From: Ophiosphaerella korrae
Taxonomy: Eukaryota; Ascomycota; Dothideomycetes; Pleosporales; Phaeosphaeriaceae
NCBI GenBank assembly: GCA_028456385.1
Contig: JALNQF010000003.1
Coordinates: forward strand, 558,001 to 622,000
Direction of reading: 5' to 3'
Length of the DNA: 64,000 nucleotides
Shown here: positions 41,435-54,805 of the stretch, in pieces
How positions within the stretch are numbered: position 1 is the stretch's first letter
Layout: each line of letters opens with the position of its first letter
Made by a program: the position numbers and the translations under genes
Notes under the pieces: model-generated
The model's database searches: none
What the model saw: only the letters and a program-made list of their open reading frames with translations
Told to the model about the DNA's origin: nothing

Positions 41435-43321
41435 ATGGGCTTCATGGAGCGCAACAAAGCTGCGCTCAATGATCTTGTCGCTGGCTCTTTCGTCGGGAGA
41501 TACTTCCATCTCGACGGTTCTGGCCATGTAAGTCTAAAATATAGCTTCACAGAGCACATCTAATGCGACCATTAGCGGAACGAAATCAAAAATGCGCGGT
41601 TTACTACTGAGCTGCGTGCCGGTCTGACCACGTTCTTCACCATGGCTTATATCATTGCAGTCAACGTAAGTTAGCACCGAAGCAGTGAATTGGGCAGCCA
41701 CTGACAGTTTACACAGGCCTCAGTTCTCACCGACTCTGGAGGCACTTGTGTCTGCAAAGACCCCCTCGACCCTACATGCCTAAAGGACAAGGACTACAAC
41801 ATGTGCCTCCTTGAAATCAACCGTGACTTCATCACCGCCACTGCTGCCATCGCCGCTCTTGGTTCTTTCCTCATGGGCATCAGCGCGAACCTGCCTGTTG
41901 CTGTCGCACCTGCTATGGGGTTGAACGCCTATCTTGCCTATCAGATCGTTGGTTTCCACGGAACTGGCCCCATTGATTATCGTGTCGCCATGACAGCTGT
42001 CTTTGTTGAAGGTTTCATCTTTGTTGGTTTGTCTCTCCTCGGTATTCGTCAATGGCTAGCTCGCATTATTCCAGCCTCAATCAAGGTAGCTTGCGGTGCT
42101 GGCATCGGTCTTTTCCTCACTCTTATCGGTCTCTCCTACAGCGCTGGCCTGGGCGCCATTACTGGTGCAAAGGCGACTCCTCTCGAACTCGGGGGCTGCC
42201 CTGCCAAATACCTCGACCCAGTCACCGGTTCCTGTCTTTCACACAAGGTTACAAACCCTACGATGTGGCTGGGATTCCTCGTTGGCGGTGTGTTCACTGC
42301 CCTCCTCATGACCTACAAGGTCCGCGGTTCGATGATTGTTGGCATTGCGCTCGTCTCGATCTTCTCTTGGCCTCGCGACACCAACATCACATTCTTTCCC
42401 CGTACCCCAATCGGAGACTCTCGTTTTGATTTCTTTAAAAATGTTGTTTCATTTCACCCAATCAAGAACACGCTTTTGGCTCAGGATTGGGACCTCTCAA
42501 AGGTTGGCGGTCAGTTCGCCCTCGCCGTCTTCACCATGTTGTACGTCGATATTCTAGATGCCACTGGTACTCTGTACTCCATGGCCCGTTTCTCTGGCGT
42601 TGTGGATCCTGAAACTGGTGATTTCCCCAGGAGCACAATCGCTTACACTGCGGATGCTGTCGCTATCTCCATTGGTTCACTCTTCGGTTCATCTCCAGTG
42701 ACTGCTTTCGTCGAGTCAGGTGTAAGTATAACCCCCAGCATTCACAAAGTGCACTGGAACTGACGGCTTAGGCTGGTATCCAAGAAGGCGGCCGAACTGG
42801 TCTCACTGCCATGACTACTGGCTTACTATTCTTCATCTCGCTCTTCTTTGCACCCATTTTCGCATCTATCCCCCCATGGGCGACCGGTGGTGCTCTTGTC
42901 CTCGTCGGTTGTATGATGATGCGCGGTGTCCTTGCTATTAACTGGAACTATCCTGGTGATTCCATTCCAGCATTTGTCACACTCATGTTCATGCCTTTCT
43001 CATACTCTATCGCGTACGGCCTCATTGCTGGTATCATGTGTTACGCGATTATCAACGGCACGACCTGGCTTCTTGCCACCATCTCCCGTGGCCGCCTGCT
43101 TCCCCCGGATTATGACAACAAGGAGTATTGGAGCAGTATGTCATCCATTCATTGCGCAAATCCCTTTCACACAGATGCTAATAAGATCCTTAGTCTCCGC
43201 CGACTCGCCTCGTGGCCAACCGTGGTTCATCCGCGCCATGAAGGGTGACAAGCAGTTCTGGAAACCCCAGGATGCCGATCAGTTCGAGCTGGAGTCCTCT
43301 GAGCACCGTCCCAAAGGCTAG
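41435..43321 (+). CDS. azgA: AzgA-type purine permease (hypoxanthine/adenine/guanine:H+ symporter)
   Basis: Five exons (41435-41527, 41576-41665, 41717-42721, 42772-43135, 43194-43321) give 559 residues, as expected for AzgA. The introns are 48-58 bp. AzgA belongs to the AzgA subgroup of nucleobase transporters (NCS2-like fold) and takes up hypoxanthine, adenine and guanine across the plasma membrane. Signatures are LRAGLTTFFTMAYIIAVN, ASVLTDSGGTCVC, SANLPVAVAPAMGLNAYLAY, GTGPIDYRVAMTAVFVEG, RIIPASIKVACGAGIGLFL, YVDILDATGTLYSMARFSGV and SPVTAFVESGAGIQEGGRTG across the third splice. About twelve to fourteen hydrophobic helices are visible. The tail (SADSPRGQPWFIRAMKGDK) is cytosolic. In Aspergillus the family is purine-inducible and nitrogen-repressible; I saw no exact regulator site in the promoter. 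Confidence 0.95.
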
Positions 43322-45485
43322 ACTTTTTAAGTCTCCCACTTTTGTAGTTATTGATGCATTCTCGCGTCTGAATTTAGTACAGCTGCTGTAGAAATCATGT
43401 GCGCAACCTAGAAACAACAAAAAACTTTATCTTTAGACCGTATATTATCAGGAACACTAAAAGTCAGGCCTAGCTTGTAGTCAAGCACGTGGTCAGTTAA
43501 TCGTACCATCACTAGATACCCTATGTAACACAGTAAATAATTAGTACATCGTAGGTCTTGCTAGTTACATCAGTGGCATCACATATGTTTCCTGCTAAAT
43601 CCTTTCACACGTCGGCACATCAATGCATGAAGTCACAGGATACCCGGTCGCCATGGATATAGCTATTCCTGTAGTTTCCGAGGCATCGTTTCTCAAGATC
43701 CACAAGATACCTGGTTACTTTGTATACACAGAGATCCACTCTAGGGATCCGGTAACTGAAAAGGCATGTCAATATAATGCCCTATGACTTAAGATGTGAA
43801 CTATAGCTCAGACCCACTTATAAGACATCCTATATTAGCAGCATTACGCACTGAGGGTACATGTGACAGGTACTACTGCCTTGCATTCAACAATAATCAC
43901 TGCAAGTTTTCCCATGTACTACCTGAAACCTACCCCCACTCGCATCTAAACTATCCCACTCGCACACCGTATTTACCCAACCGACAGACGGACTCCCAGC
44001 ACGAACTAGGACATGAGCAGCCGCACCTACAACGACGATCATTCTGAAACCGATCTGTTCGGACGAACGTTAGAGCTTCGGCTAGATACTGCAGACAGCT
44101 GTCAGATCGACTAGGGTAAAAGACACCAAGGCACCTGACTCTGAGACAAAACATTATGCACGGCGTCTAACTAAAATACCCTCTTTCGATCGCAAGAAAG
44201 ATAGCCGTTGAAACAAATCTCATCGCCTTGGCAAGGCAAGCAGGGCCAGCAACCCAAAAGGCACCCTGCCTCCGAACCCGAAGGCGAGGCCGTGGGCCGC
44301 CTAAGTACCTCTCGTAAATCTATGATCCATGGCATTCAGACACTGCCTCGGGACAGAGGTAACCCCTGCAGACTGCCCCGCAAACATACGATTGTCGTTT
44401 TAGCCAGCCCGCATGAGGATTCTCTGCGTGCTTCGATCCCGTAATTGCATCGGCGACTCGGGGCATTCTACTGGACTAACGGAGTAGCGCGACGAGTTAC
44501 AACTTGCCGTGTGTGCCTTCTTCACTACCATCTCATGGCTGGCGTTGTCCTTATTGTTTGCAACCCGCCTTGTCCATGAATGATGCCTCGCTGCATAACG
44601 CCGGAAGGGCCTTTCGGCTCTGTTTTTCCATCCAATGAATAGCTGTGCTACTTGTTGTTTCAGCTTCCGGTGAAGTATTGATTTCCTAACGGTGGGCAGA
44701 AGGCCTTCCGTGCCAATCAGTAGGATCGGGGAGAGGCGTGCTGCTTTGGCTCACAGCATTGTTTGGGGTTTGGGATACGATCCGAAGTGAAACGGAGTGC
44801 GTGAGTCTTGGTGCCGGAGGGAAATAATCGTTGGGCAAGGCGTTGAATTAATCCCGGATAGCTGGGCTGCCAGGGCCACTGGTTAGCAGTCATGGTCCCC
44901 GTCGTGGATGCGTTGCTAGTAGATGCAGTGATTGGACTGGTGATGCATAAGACTTATTGCTTGATGCCGTCTGTAGTACATTTTGAAAATAAGGTTTGCA
45001 CGAGGGTGTGGGGGCCATTTCGTAAATATGTTCTCTTGGGAATCTGAGGAAAGAGGTCCTTGATGTGGCACCCAGGCTTCCACCTCACTGCCACAGGGAC
45101 ATCCACGCAACAACTTTGTAATGACCTAAATGTACTACAAGAACAACACTACCAAGATGCTTGATGAATTAATCATTACAAGGCCCAAATGCAAAGGCCT
45201 GATGGCGACATCCAAGACCTTGCATACCCCAACTCTTCTTGAGATAATTGATACAGACCGTGATTAACAGTTCCCACATGCAAACACTCCGTTACACTCG
45301 ACATACTATGAATTAGATAGTACGATACTTCAAACCCCAGCAAGTACCGTAGTCTTATGAATAATTACTGAGATTGATAGCATAACAATACATATATACA
45401 AGGCGCAATATCAGACGCCTAAATACACACACACACACACACACATATATAAAACACCAATCTTCACATTTTCCACTTCATGACC
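43322..45485. other. Intergenic region AzgA-FOX2
   Basis: About 2.2 kb with no recognisable gene; all frames are broken. A dinucleotide repeat lies just beyond the FOX2 stop (45425-45444). Confidence 0.5.
45425..45444. repeat. (AC)10 microsatellite
   Basis: Ten AC dinucleotides are followed by ATATAT, within the expected 3' untranslated region of FOX2. Confidence 0.85.
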
Positions 45486-48367
45486 TTACAACTTGCTTCC
45501 TCCGCCGAGAAGCTCAGCACCCGCACCACTGATAGCAAGCTTACCCGTCTCCTTAACCTTGGTCTGGAACGCAACCGTGTTGCCCGTCTTCCACATCTCA
45601 GTAATGAGGGTCTGACCTGGGAGAACGACGCCGGCAAAGCGCACTTTGATGTTCTTGAAGGGTCCAAATGTCTGAAGCACATGTTTACCGGAGATACCAA
45701 AGCTGCAAAGGCCGTGAAGAATAGGGGTGGGGAATCCGCCAGCCTTGCTGAAGTTGGGGTCGACGTGGAGTGGGTTCAGATCGCCTGAGAGACGATAGAC
45801 GGCGGCTTGTTCCTCAGTTGTCTTTTCTTCTACGACAACATCTGGGGCGCGCTTGGGTGGGGCGTGGATCTTTGTTGCCGCACCTCGGTCCGTGCCCTTC
45901 TTGTTGCCACCGAAGTTACCAGAGCCGCGGATGAATACCGTGCTCTCGTTGTAGAAGATTTCTTCGCCGGTGTTTGCGTCCTTGGTGATCGAGCCGTAAA
46001 CGACTAAACCAGCAGCGCCCTTGTCAACGACCTCGACAAGCTTGGGGATTGCGATGAGTTTGGCTTCGGTGGGGATGGGGAACTTGCGGATCTCGAGGAA
46101 TTGCTCGCCGTGAAGGAGCATACGGGGGTCGAAGTTGGGAACAATGTTGTCGAAACTGAAGGGGGCATCGGCATTGAAAGGTGGAACAACACCGAATGTA
46201 GGGATGACTTGGAAGTTCTCATCACCCTCGTAGATGAAGGGAAGATCCGTTCGCTTAGCACCGACACCAAGGTCTAAGAATACACGTTAGTAGTGCGTGC
46301 GCAAATCAACTCATCGCTAAAAGAGAACTTACTGTAGAGAATAACATCCCGTTCGGTGTACTCGAATGGAGTACCATCCGACTTTGCCGCCAACGCCTCT
46401 TCCTGGGCCTTGAGAATCTCTTCGTTGCTCTTGCTTGGCTTCTTTTCCTTCTTGCTCTTCTTGCTGGTGTTCTCCATATTTGCCATGATGGACTTGAGAC
46501 CACTGGCATTGTCGAAGGGGTGGTCAGCACGGCCATCATCGAAGTTGGTGATGCGCTCCCACTGAGCGAGAACCGCTTCTGGGGTGAGCTTAACATCGAT
46601 CGGGAAGCCGTGGCCACCGGTACGCTGCCACCTGGTGGCTGCGAACCAACCGGAGCCCATCTCGTATAAGCCACCGGTTGGTTCGGGGGCTTTGTCGGAC
46701 GCGAGAAGAATGACAAGAGGAGCGTTATAGTCAGGTTTGAGGGCCTGAACGACCTCCTCGGGCATAATGGAGCGGGTCATCTGAGTACCAGCGTTAGGGG
46801 CGACAGTGTTGACGTAGATGTTATTCTTCTTGCCCTCAAGCGCAAGCGACTTGGAGAAACCAAGGATACCACACTTGGCAGAGGAATAGTTGGCTTGGCC
46901 AAAGTTGCCATAAATACCGCTGGTTGAGGTGGTGTTGATAATGCGGCCGTACTTTTGCTTAAGCATGTGGGGCCACGCAGCCTTTGAGCAGGAGTAAGTG
47001 CCGTGGAGATGCACTTGGTGAATGATGTCCCACTGGTCGTCGGTCATGTTGGCAAATGCCTTGTCGCGAAGGATACCAGCGTTGTTGATGAGGATATCAA
47101 CGCGGCCGTACTTCTCAATAGCGGTCTTGATAACAGCCTCGCCATTTTGAACGTCGGCCTTGTTGCCAACAGCCTCGCCGCCTAGCTTCTGGATCTCTTG
47201 GACAGTGTTGTCAGGATTGACAAGATCGTTGACGACAACTTTTGCGCCACGCTTCGCCAGTTGCAGGGCGTAGATGCGACCGAGGCCATTGCCTCCACCA
47301 GTGACAACCGCAACCTTGCCCTTGAAATCAAGCTCTTCGCCCTTGGGGTTAGTGGGCAGTTTCTGGGCCTCCTCAAGGAGTTCGAGAGCATTTGCCGGAC
47401 CCTGTGGGTGCTCAGGCTTGGAGAAGTTGACAACATCCTTCCACTTGGCAGCAATAGCGCCCGGGGTCAAGGAGTCATCGGCCTTGAGGAGAGCACCAGA
47501 GGCTCGCTCCCAGCGGAGCTTAGCAATGTGGCCACCACCAGCTTCGAATATTGAGCCAGTCTCGGTGGACGACTTGTGTGTGAGGACAGCAACGAGCGGA
47601 ACGATCCACTCAGGCTTCAATTTCTCGAGGACATCGGGCGGCATGACCGTCTCGGTCATTCGGCTGGCAGCAATTGGGGCAATGACGTTGCAGAGGATGT
47701 TGTACTTTAGGCCTTCTTTTGCAAGGGTCTCTGTGAAGCCGACGAGGGCAAGTTTGGCAGCTGTGATATTTATTAGCATCTCTTCATAGTTCAGATGACT
47801 TGCGAAGCGCACCAGAGTAGTTTGTCTGGCCAAAAGATCCAAACAGACCAGCAGCGGATGCGGTGCTGATGAGCCGTCCGTACTTCTGTTTCCTAAAGTA
47901 TGGCCATGCTGCCCTTGCGCACTTGTATGCTCCCTTGACGTGGACGTTGTAGATAAGATCCCAGTCGGACTGCTTCATGTTCTTGAAGCTGACATCTCGT
48001 AGAATGCCAGCATTATTGATGAGAATATCGATGCGACCAAAGGCATCAATGGCCGTCTTGATGATGGCCTCTCCGTTCTCTACAGAGTTGTAGTTGGCAA
48101 CCGCCTTGCCGCCAGCGGATCGGATCTCCTCGACGACTTTGTCTGCTGCCTATGTAATAATGATCAGTTTCTGATGGCTGCGATGATGTTGGTGGGGGAA
48201 AATACCGCTGAGCCTGCGCCCTCGCCCTTGAAGCTACCGCCGAGATCGTTCACAACAACGTTTGCGCCCCGGCTGCCAAAGAAGACAGCATACTCGCGAC
48301 CAAGACCACCGCCAGCGCCAGTCACAACAACGGTCTGGCCGTCGTACCGCAGCTCTGAAGGAGCCAT
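45486..48367 (-). CDS. FOX2: Peroxisomal multifunctional beta-oxidation enzyme (2-enoyl-CoA hydratase 2 / D-3-hydroxyacyl-CoA dehydrogenase)
   Basis: Four exons (48367-48206, 48149-47813, 47760-46333, 46273-45486) give 904 residues, the size of fungal Fox2/foxA. It hydrates trans-2-enoyl-CoA and oxidises the (3R)-hydroxyacyl-CoA in peroxisomal beta-oxidation. Domain 1 is a short-chain dehydrogenase ([10 protein letters not shown] at 16-25, [17 protein letters not shown] with Tyr165/Lys169). Domain 2 is a second copy (TGGGNGLGR at about 320-328, [29 protein letters not shown]). A Lys-rich linker ([18 protein letters not shown]) leads to the hotdog hydratase-2 domain with [28 protein letters not shown] and [13 protein letters not shown]. 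The last three residues are SKL, a perfect PTS1. Both tyrosine-lysine pairs are intact. The promoter has one CCTCGG, matching the FarA/FarB fatty-acid regulator core. Confidence 0.96.
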
Positions 48368-51300
48368 GATATGAGTACAAGAGACTTGTTAGTGTGGAAT
48401 GCTACAAGCACAGCAAGAAGAGAGTGCGCTGTTCTATTAGAGGGTGTATCAACAAAGAACCCAGCAATGTAAATGTGGAAAATGAGGGAGAATAATGAGG
48501 AAGATGGATGTCAATATGGCAAATCTCAGCCAGCGTCGACGTTTTGAACTCTTTCTCCTTGTGAAAGCCGAGCACCTCGTTACCGGCACCATGACGAACC
48601 CAGCTGGACCTCGGTAGTTGCTCACATGTCTCAGTGTGGGGACCCCAAGCTTGGCGTCGTGCGAGCCTCATCCATCTTCACATGTTAGCTTGCACTTCCA
48701 TCATCCTTTCAGATGCCAAAGCAGTCATGATGAAGGTTGGGCGTGTCAGCTGATACTCCATTCTGTCTAGCGATTCGAGCCTCAAGGCTTAGGCAAGTAT
48801 TTACACCACGGCTGGTCTGGTGTGTCAGCCTGCTATCGCGCATCCATCACATTTGTTTGCACTGGACTGTTCTTACATCGAGGTTTAATCACTACACCTA
48901 TCCAACATCTTAATAGTCCTCTCGGCGACACCAAGCCAACTTCTCGACCTCCAGAAAGCTTCATCCAAGGCTAAGTTCTAGCCATCGATTAAAGACCTTT
49001 CTAGTGCCTTACGTCTCTGGGCACCCTAGTAGGCACACCTACGCTTGGTTCTAGCCTTTCAGTCCTCCTCGTTTTGATTCATGCTCACGTGATGTACTGA
49101 CGCCAGACGAATGGAAAAACTATCTGAAGTACATCGGGGCAGCAGCATGTCAAACGAAAATAAACACCCTGGTCGACCAGAAAATTGCCCGTTTGTCTAT
49201 CCCCGTGACAAATATAGTGTACCGAAAGATATTATGAAAGTAGTTTCTGGTTGAAGTTGGGGCCGGTGGCTTGCGGAGATATTAATATTGAAGCTGAAGC
49301 ATCCCTTTTGAAAAGCTCCCAACAAACTTTAATCACAGCAATATCGGGGAGGTGTTGCCGCATTCACCTATCATGCACCTTTTACTGGCATTGTATCTGC
49401 CTTGCTCGTATCAAAATAGCAAAAAGCGGTGGGCAACGTGTTGGTAGGACGCTCGATCTGACTTGTCGGTCATTCTTTTACAGGTAACTATGTTTTAGGG
49501 CATGCAGCACGATTATTGGCAGATTTCTACTAATGCTGTGCAACCATCTCATAGTGGAGAGACGAGGTGATGGAGACGGCTCTTTGTAAAGCAGTGCAGA
49601 GGTGTCAAACTTGTTCCATATAGCCCACGGGATCACACGATGTGACCATAGAAAGCTGAACATACCCAGAACATTTGAACGTGCACCCTATGAAGTACTT
49701 ACTGTATTCGACAACTCTCTTTTCTAGTTTGGGAGTTCCATGCATGAACGCCTGCAAGACGAAATATCCATGCAGCATCTACGTAACGCCTATGTAATGT
49801 TCAGACCTAAAAGCTGGCAATCCTCCGCGAGTCGGGCATCGGCTCTAGGCAACACACAGACTTGTCTGTTGTTGCTCTTTGAGCAAGCTAAGTTTATTCG
49901 TAATCAAGGGCGCGCCTTAATTTGTGAGCTGCTCTTCGAAGTCTCTTACTTTGCTAATAGTGAGTACAGTCCTGCAATACAGTCCTGTAAAACACCGAAT
50001 GGATTTAGTAATTCTTCATAACTTTTGGATTGATTGGACGGCTTGGTGGGCCATACATATGCGTCACAAAGTGAAGCGGACCAGTTGCGGGTTATTCAGT
50101 TGCCAGTTGTTACACGGCAGATCCCGAAATGTCCTAGCTGCATATTAGAGAAGCGCTCCGCGCCAAGGGGGTTGGTTCAATGATTGTGTGCGGGGACAAG
50201 CGAACAGGATTTAGGAGAATACCTACGTCGTGCAGCATCGACCTGCAGTTTGCCGATAACTTACCTAGTGGACTGAGCGTCCTGTACGATATTGGTCTGA
50301 ACATGTATTGACCGTCGTACCTATGTACGGCACCACTTCGCGCAAGATGGTGACACCTTTCACGTGTGCTATCCCATTACCATGCCAGCGGTAAGTTCCT
50401 GACAGGAGACCAAGCGGGACAGACCGCTGCCGGTTTGTGCTGTCCGCATGATTGAGAAAGTTTCTAGTTGTACCCCTAGAAACCGAATGCGAGGTCTTCG
50501 ATGACCAATACCATCATGCAACGCGGCGTGTACTGTAAGGATCGCCAACTCCGTACTTTATCTCACGACGGTCCTTCAGCCGCGGGTAAAGCCAGAGGCA
50601 GACCGCTAGTGTACATTGTGAATAGAACCAGTCATGATGTATAGATGCAGGCTCCCATATGTTGTATCCTTTCTTTCGTTTCCAGGGTACTGGGTTTACT
50701 TTGGTGGACAAAGCTGGGAGTAGGCTATTTTCCGTTCTACCGGGTCGTCGAAGACGGAGAATCCTCTAGATTGGCCGGGCGGCGGTGCCACGCGAGCTAT
50801 CATCCATAGCTTCAAACTGGCTGACCGCTCTCGTCTCCGTTCAGGCACGTCCTGGGATATACCATGTCAAACCCAGGCATTGGTGCCTGTTATAGGATAT
50901 TTGGTACGCGAAAATAACATCGCCCATGTCGTATCATTTGAGAGTCGTGAGCAAGCTGATATGTCAACTCATCGAAAGACCAGGCCCAGTTTGTGATCGC
51001 GAAAGTCTTAACCGAGACTCGACTTGCCGAAAGGCTGCCCAACTTTCAAACCTACCTTGACCATGACATTGATCAAGCCCAATCTGTCCATCTGGTCTTG
51101 CTAGTCAGCATACGCCGGTGACGACTGTCTTTTGCCACAACAGTGAGGTCTCGTTGTTCGTCCAGAAGCATTGCTCTGTACACACCGCAGGCTATCCTTA
51201 GGGTAATGATCGGACTGTAATCCTCGCTAGCCAACTCATCCCTGATGCTAACAATTAGTTCAACTCTGGGGCACTTGGCCAGTCCTTACTTCATAAACTC

Positions 51301-51391
51301 GTGCTGTCGCCACCTTGTTGTTACTCCGCACCGACAAGGGCTGTTATCGCATCGGAACCGTTAACAGTAAATAGGTAGGACTCCACGCGGT
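48368..51391. other. Gene-poor region upstream of FOX2
   Basis: Three kilobases with no recognised gene other than the FOX2 promoter at the left edge. Short frames (for example 50514-50711 minus, 49740-50021 plus) have no signature. The sequence is AT-richer than the coding blocks, with many stops. Confidence 0.5.
48609..48614. promoter_or_regulatory. CCTCGG core (possible FarA/Ctf1 fatty-acid response site) upstream of FOX2
   Basis: CCTCGG (reverse complement CCGAGG) lies about 240 bp upstream of the FOX2 ATG. In Aspergillus this core is enriched upstream of fatty-acid-induced genes bound by FarA/FarB. A single 6-bp match can occur by chance; the gene context raises its plausibility. Confidence 0.35.
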
Positions 51392-52553
51392 ATGAGCGAC
51401 GACTTCGAGAGGGTTAGCATTCATGGAAGGATTTTTCAGAAGATATCTATAGATGAAAGGATATACTGCGTACCGGTCGCCAATGATGATCGCGAAGAAG
51501 ATAGACTGACGGCTCAACACAATATCCTGCGCAGGGTACTTGGAGATGCTCTTGTTTCCTCTATAGTTCGCTTAAGAAATCCGACTAAGGTGCTTGACTG
51601 TGGGTATGGTGGGGGTGATTGGAGTGTAGAGTTCGCAGAAGAGTTTGAAGAGTGTGAGGTACGTTTTTCCATTCGCATGTGAGCTTGCGTCGTCGGTCGT
51701 TTGCCACATTACCGCCAGTAGATGCTGACCCAACTTAGGTGACTGGCGTCGATATATTCCCCATGCTCGTCGCAGATCAGCCGGACAACTTGACGCTCTA
51801 CGGTTACAATCTGAACGATAAGCTTAACGATCCAGAGGTCTTCCAGTCAAAGGCATACGATCTGATCCATTCAAGATTTGTTGCCCCGGGGATAAAAAAA
51901 AGTAGATGGGCGTCTTACATTAAAGATATGAGGATACTATTACGAACGGGAGGATGGGTCCATATGGTTGAATACCACCTTCATATACAGTCACATAGTG
52001 GACGACTTACTGATCAGTCTGCGGTATATCGTTGGTGGCAAGGATACGTTCGGTCTATGACAGCGTTGAACCGCGAACCGAGAATTGGCCCTAGACTTAA
52101 GGGGCTTGTGGAGGCTGCTGGGCTGCGAGATGTTCAAGTTGTTTACCATCAACTGCCTATTGGGCGTTGGCACTCAGGTATGTGGAACGTGGCCAGGGTG
52201 TTTGATACATAGACCCTGAAGCGTAAACGAATAGAAAGGTTGCTTTGTCGGCGATCCTTGTGGGAAGGCATTCGGAGACCGCGCTAATGATCATCCGCAG
52301 ACCCTGTTCAAGCTGATATTGGCCAAGACGCTGTTGGTGTAGTAGGAGACCTTCTCGAATCACTTGGACTGTGGCCCTTTACTGCATACCTTGGTTGGAC
52401 TACCGCTCAGTTCGACTACCTGATTCGAGAAGTTCGTGCAGAGCTAGTAAATACCGAGCTGAAGTTGTACCTACCCATGTGAGTAATTAGATACTTGGTT
52501 TGAGTGGCTGGCACTAAATGATACTCAGTCACATCGTGTGTGGTCGTAAGTGA
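51392..52553 (+). CDS. LaeA-like SAM-dependent methyltransferase
   Basis: Four exons (51392-51658, 51739-52177, 52301-52478, 52529-52553) give 302 residues; introns are 80, 123 and 50 bp. The protein has the layout of the LaeA/UMTA fungal methyltransferases. A front segment leads into NPTKVLDCGYGGGDWSVEFA (motif I), then VTGVDIFPMLVADQPDN, YDLIHSRFVAPGIKKSRWAS and MRILLRTGGWVHMVEY. Next come LKGLVEAAGLRDVQVVYHQL and PIGRWHSD at the second splice. The end is family-like: SLGLWPFTAYLGWTTAQFDY, LIREVRAELVNTELKLYLPI and HIVCGRK. Members act in secondary metabolism or its regulation, mostly with unknown substrates. All sites look intact, so it is probably functional. The gene is isolated, with no synthase or other tailoring gene nearby. 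Confidence 0.78.
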
Positions 52554-54805
52554 TTGCCGGTTGCTTTCATATCAACACCAAAAGGTCGGCAGAAATGAAT
52601 TTGTGACTAGAAGCACCTGGAGTTTATGAGGAACGCACCTTAGTTATACATCCCTATCTCAATGTTCCCATATTTTGTGTATGTGTTCCTGATCGTTCGA
52701 GGCTGCGTGCAGCGTGTATGATTTTGGCGACCACCTTCCGATGTTTATTATTGTTCACTGGATCAAACGCAAGACAGTCTCACCCCAATGGTATTTTTCC
52801 CGTCCACAAGACCCATCGCGCGTAGTTCGACCGATCCGCATTTAAACTTAAACGTATTCGTCCAAGACCACCACGAAGAGTTTTTGAAGGCCGGCCAGTC
52901 ATAAAAGAAGGGTGCATGCGTGCAATGAAAAACTTGGTTGGTAATAAAACATTCTTCTCCACGCATTCAATTGTCTGCTCGAAGTGGTCTCGACTCTCGT
53001 ATGCTCCACCAGCTCTAGAATTCCTAATGGCTATGTTGTTCCCACCTTTGACCTGCTGTTGATGTGTATAATAAAGCGGAGTCGGAGCTAGAGTACAGAA
53101 GACTTGCTAAAGACTGTATGGGGAGGTGCTTGTTGATACTCATCCACGATTGCGGCGCAGCAATAGTCTGGAGTGAGTCCACCTGCTGCAATCAACATGT
53201 GAACTGTTGACCGCTTTTTGTGGAGCTGTATCCTTTAGTCTCACCCGGCCATGACTACACGACTCGATCGGTAGGGATGGTGCCTGTTTTGTGGTGGTTT
53301 TGTGGTCGCGCTGGCTGCCAATGCACTCCATTTAGTCAAAAAGACACTCGGAAGGGACAAGAGCTCGGCGTGATAGTGAGTCTTCGTGTGCATCCTGCGA
53401 GAACAATGAAAAGGCAGATCGGGTTCAACGGCGGGTGGATCGAAGCTGAGTCGAAATTCGAAGTGTGGTGTAAAGAAGCAAAAAGCTAGGGTTTAGAGGC
53501 TTGGGGGAAGAGAGCAGGACAGAGCGACCAGTGCCCACATCGGAGAGCTTACAACGCACAATTCCCCTTCAATCAGGGCGGACCCCTAGTTTGTAGCCCG
53601 TCAGAGAAACGATTCGTCACGATGATGACCATTATGTACACGTCCCTCTCGTTTCAAGCCAATTCACCGATAGTCTGGTAGCGAGTGTGCTCTCATGGGG
53701 CGGAAGAGCCTAACATTCACGCCTTCCCCGAGTCGACAACAAATCAGCGGTCTTGCCGTACAATCTCCCCTCTGCCGGGTGAGGGTCGGCATGCCGATGC
53801 CACAGAGACCATTTGATGCATTTCAAAGCCAACAAGGTCCACCTCGCAGCATGGAAATCCTAGGAAGTTGGCTGGAGTCCTGTTAACGTTGGACCATCAG
53901 CCACAGCATTCCTGGGCAGTACTAGACCCTGCCGGATTTGCTTTGGTTTGACTGCCTTTGAAGCTTGCTAACGACACACGTGAGTGTTAGCGCATGTTAG
54001 CTATTATGACCAACCCGCTTCCCCGATGCACGCGCTTTATGCCGTCAACTCGGCCCTTCATGTGCCATGCAGTCAGATACCATTCTGGGGTATTGTGGCA
54101 ATATTTAATTGGGAAGCTTCGGCTCTATGAACAACTATCAAACGACCGTCGAAAAGCGCAGAAGATCAACGTTTGCTCTTTCGAGTAACCTTGGATGGAC
54201 GTATCAAATGAACCCATCTAAAAGTTGACATCAACACCTACCATAATTTGACCATTGATCGCAGAACCTACGCCTGCTCATTTGTACTTCGCACTCCGGG
54301 CTCGGCGCGGCGATCAGTGCAATTGCACAAACTTTATAAGATGATCCCTACAACTCAATTCTCCAGAATCTGCTATGGCACCTCAGGACCACCTGGTGGT
54401 TTCACCCACGAGTTCATACGACAGATAGTGTGTTTCCCGATACTTTTAGCTACCTATTCTTCATGGTGTTTGATCGTCATCGGCTTTTGGTGGGTGCCAA
54501 AGATCTGAGCGCTTGAGCCATCCGTAGCGGTATGCCTTTTAGGCTGATCCGGGGCCGATTACAGCCAAAAAGCCTCTAGTCACTCTCAACCCCATCATAT
54601 CCTCCTCCAACCGGGCTTGCGCCCCCTCTGACACCCCGCGCAGTAACCGGAATATATCCTATTATATTAGTGTAGTTACCATCAGAGCATGTATCGCCGG
54701 GTGGCAATGCCTAGCGCTCGGGGTGCTACCCTGGTATGTGAGCGGTACAAATATTTCCTCTCGCTTCTGCAAAAGTAGCGTACCGACAGCCGGATTTACT
54801 CGAAA
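52554..54805. other. Gene-poor region
   Basis: No gene recognised. Several short frames (52763-52966 minus, 53220-53489 plus, 54248-54508 plus) have no family signature. Confidence 0.5.

Noticed and set aside
45421..51391. A fatty-acid or secondary-metabolite gene cluster around FOX2 and the LaeA-like gene
   Set aside because: No synthase, transporter or oxidoreductase gene lies between them; the two genes are 3 kb apart and appear unrelated.
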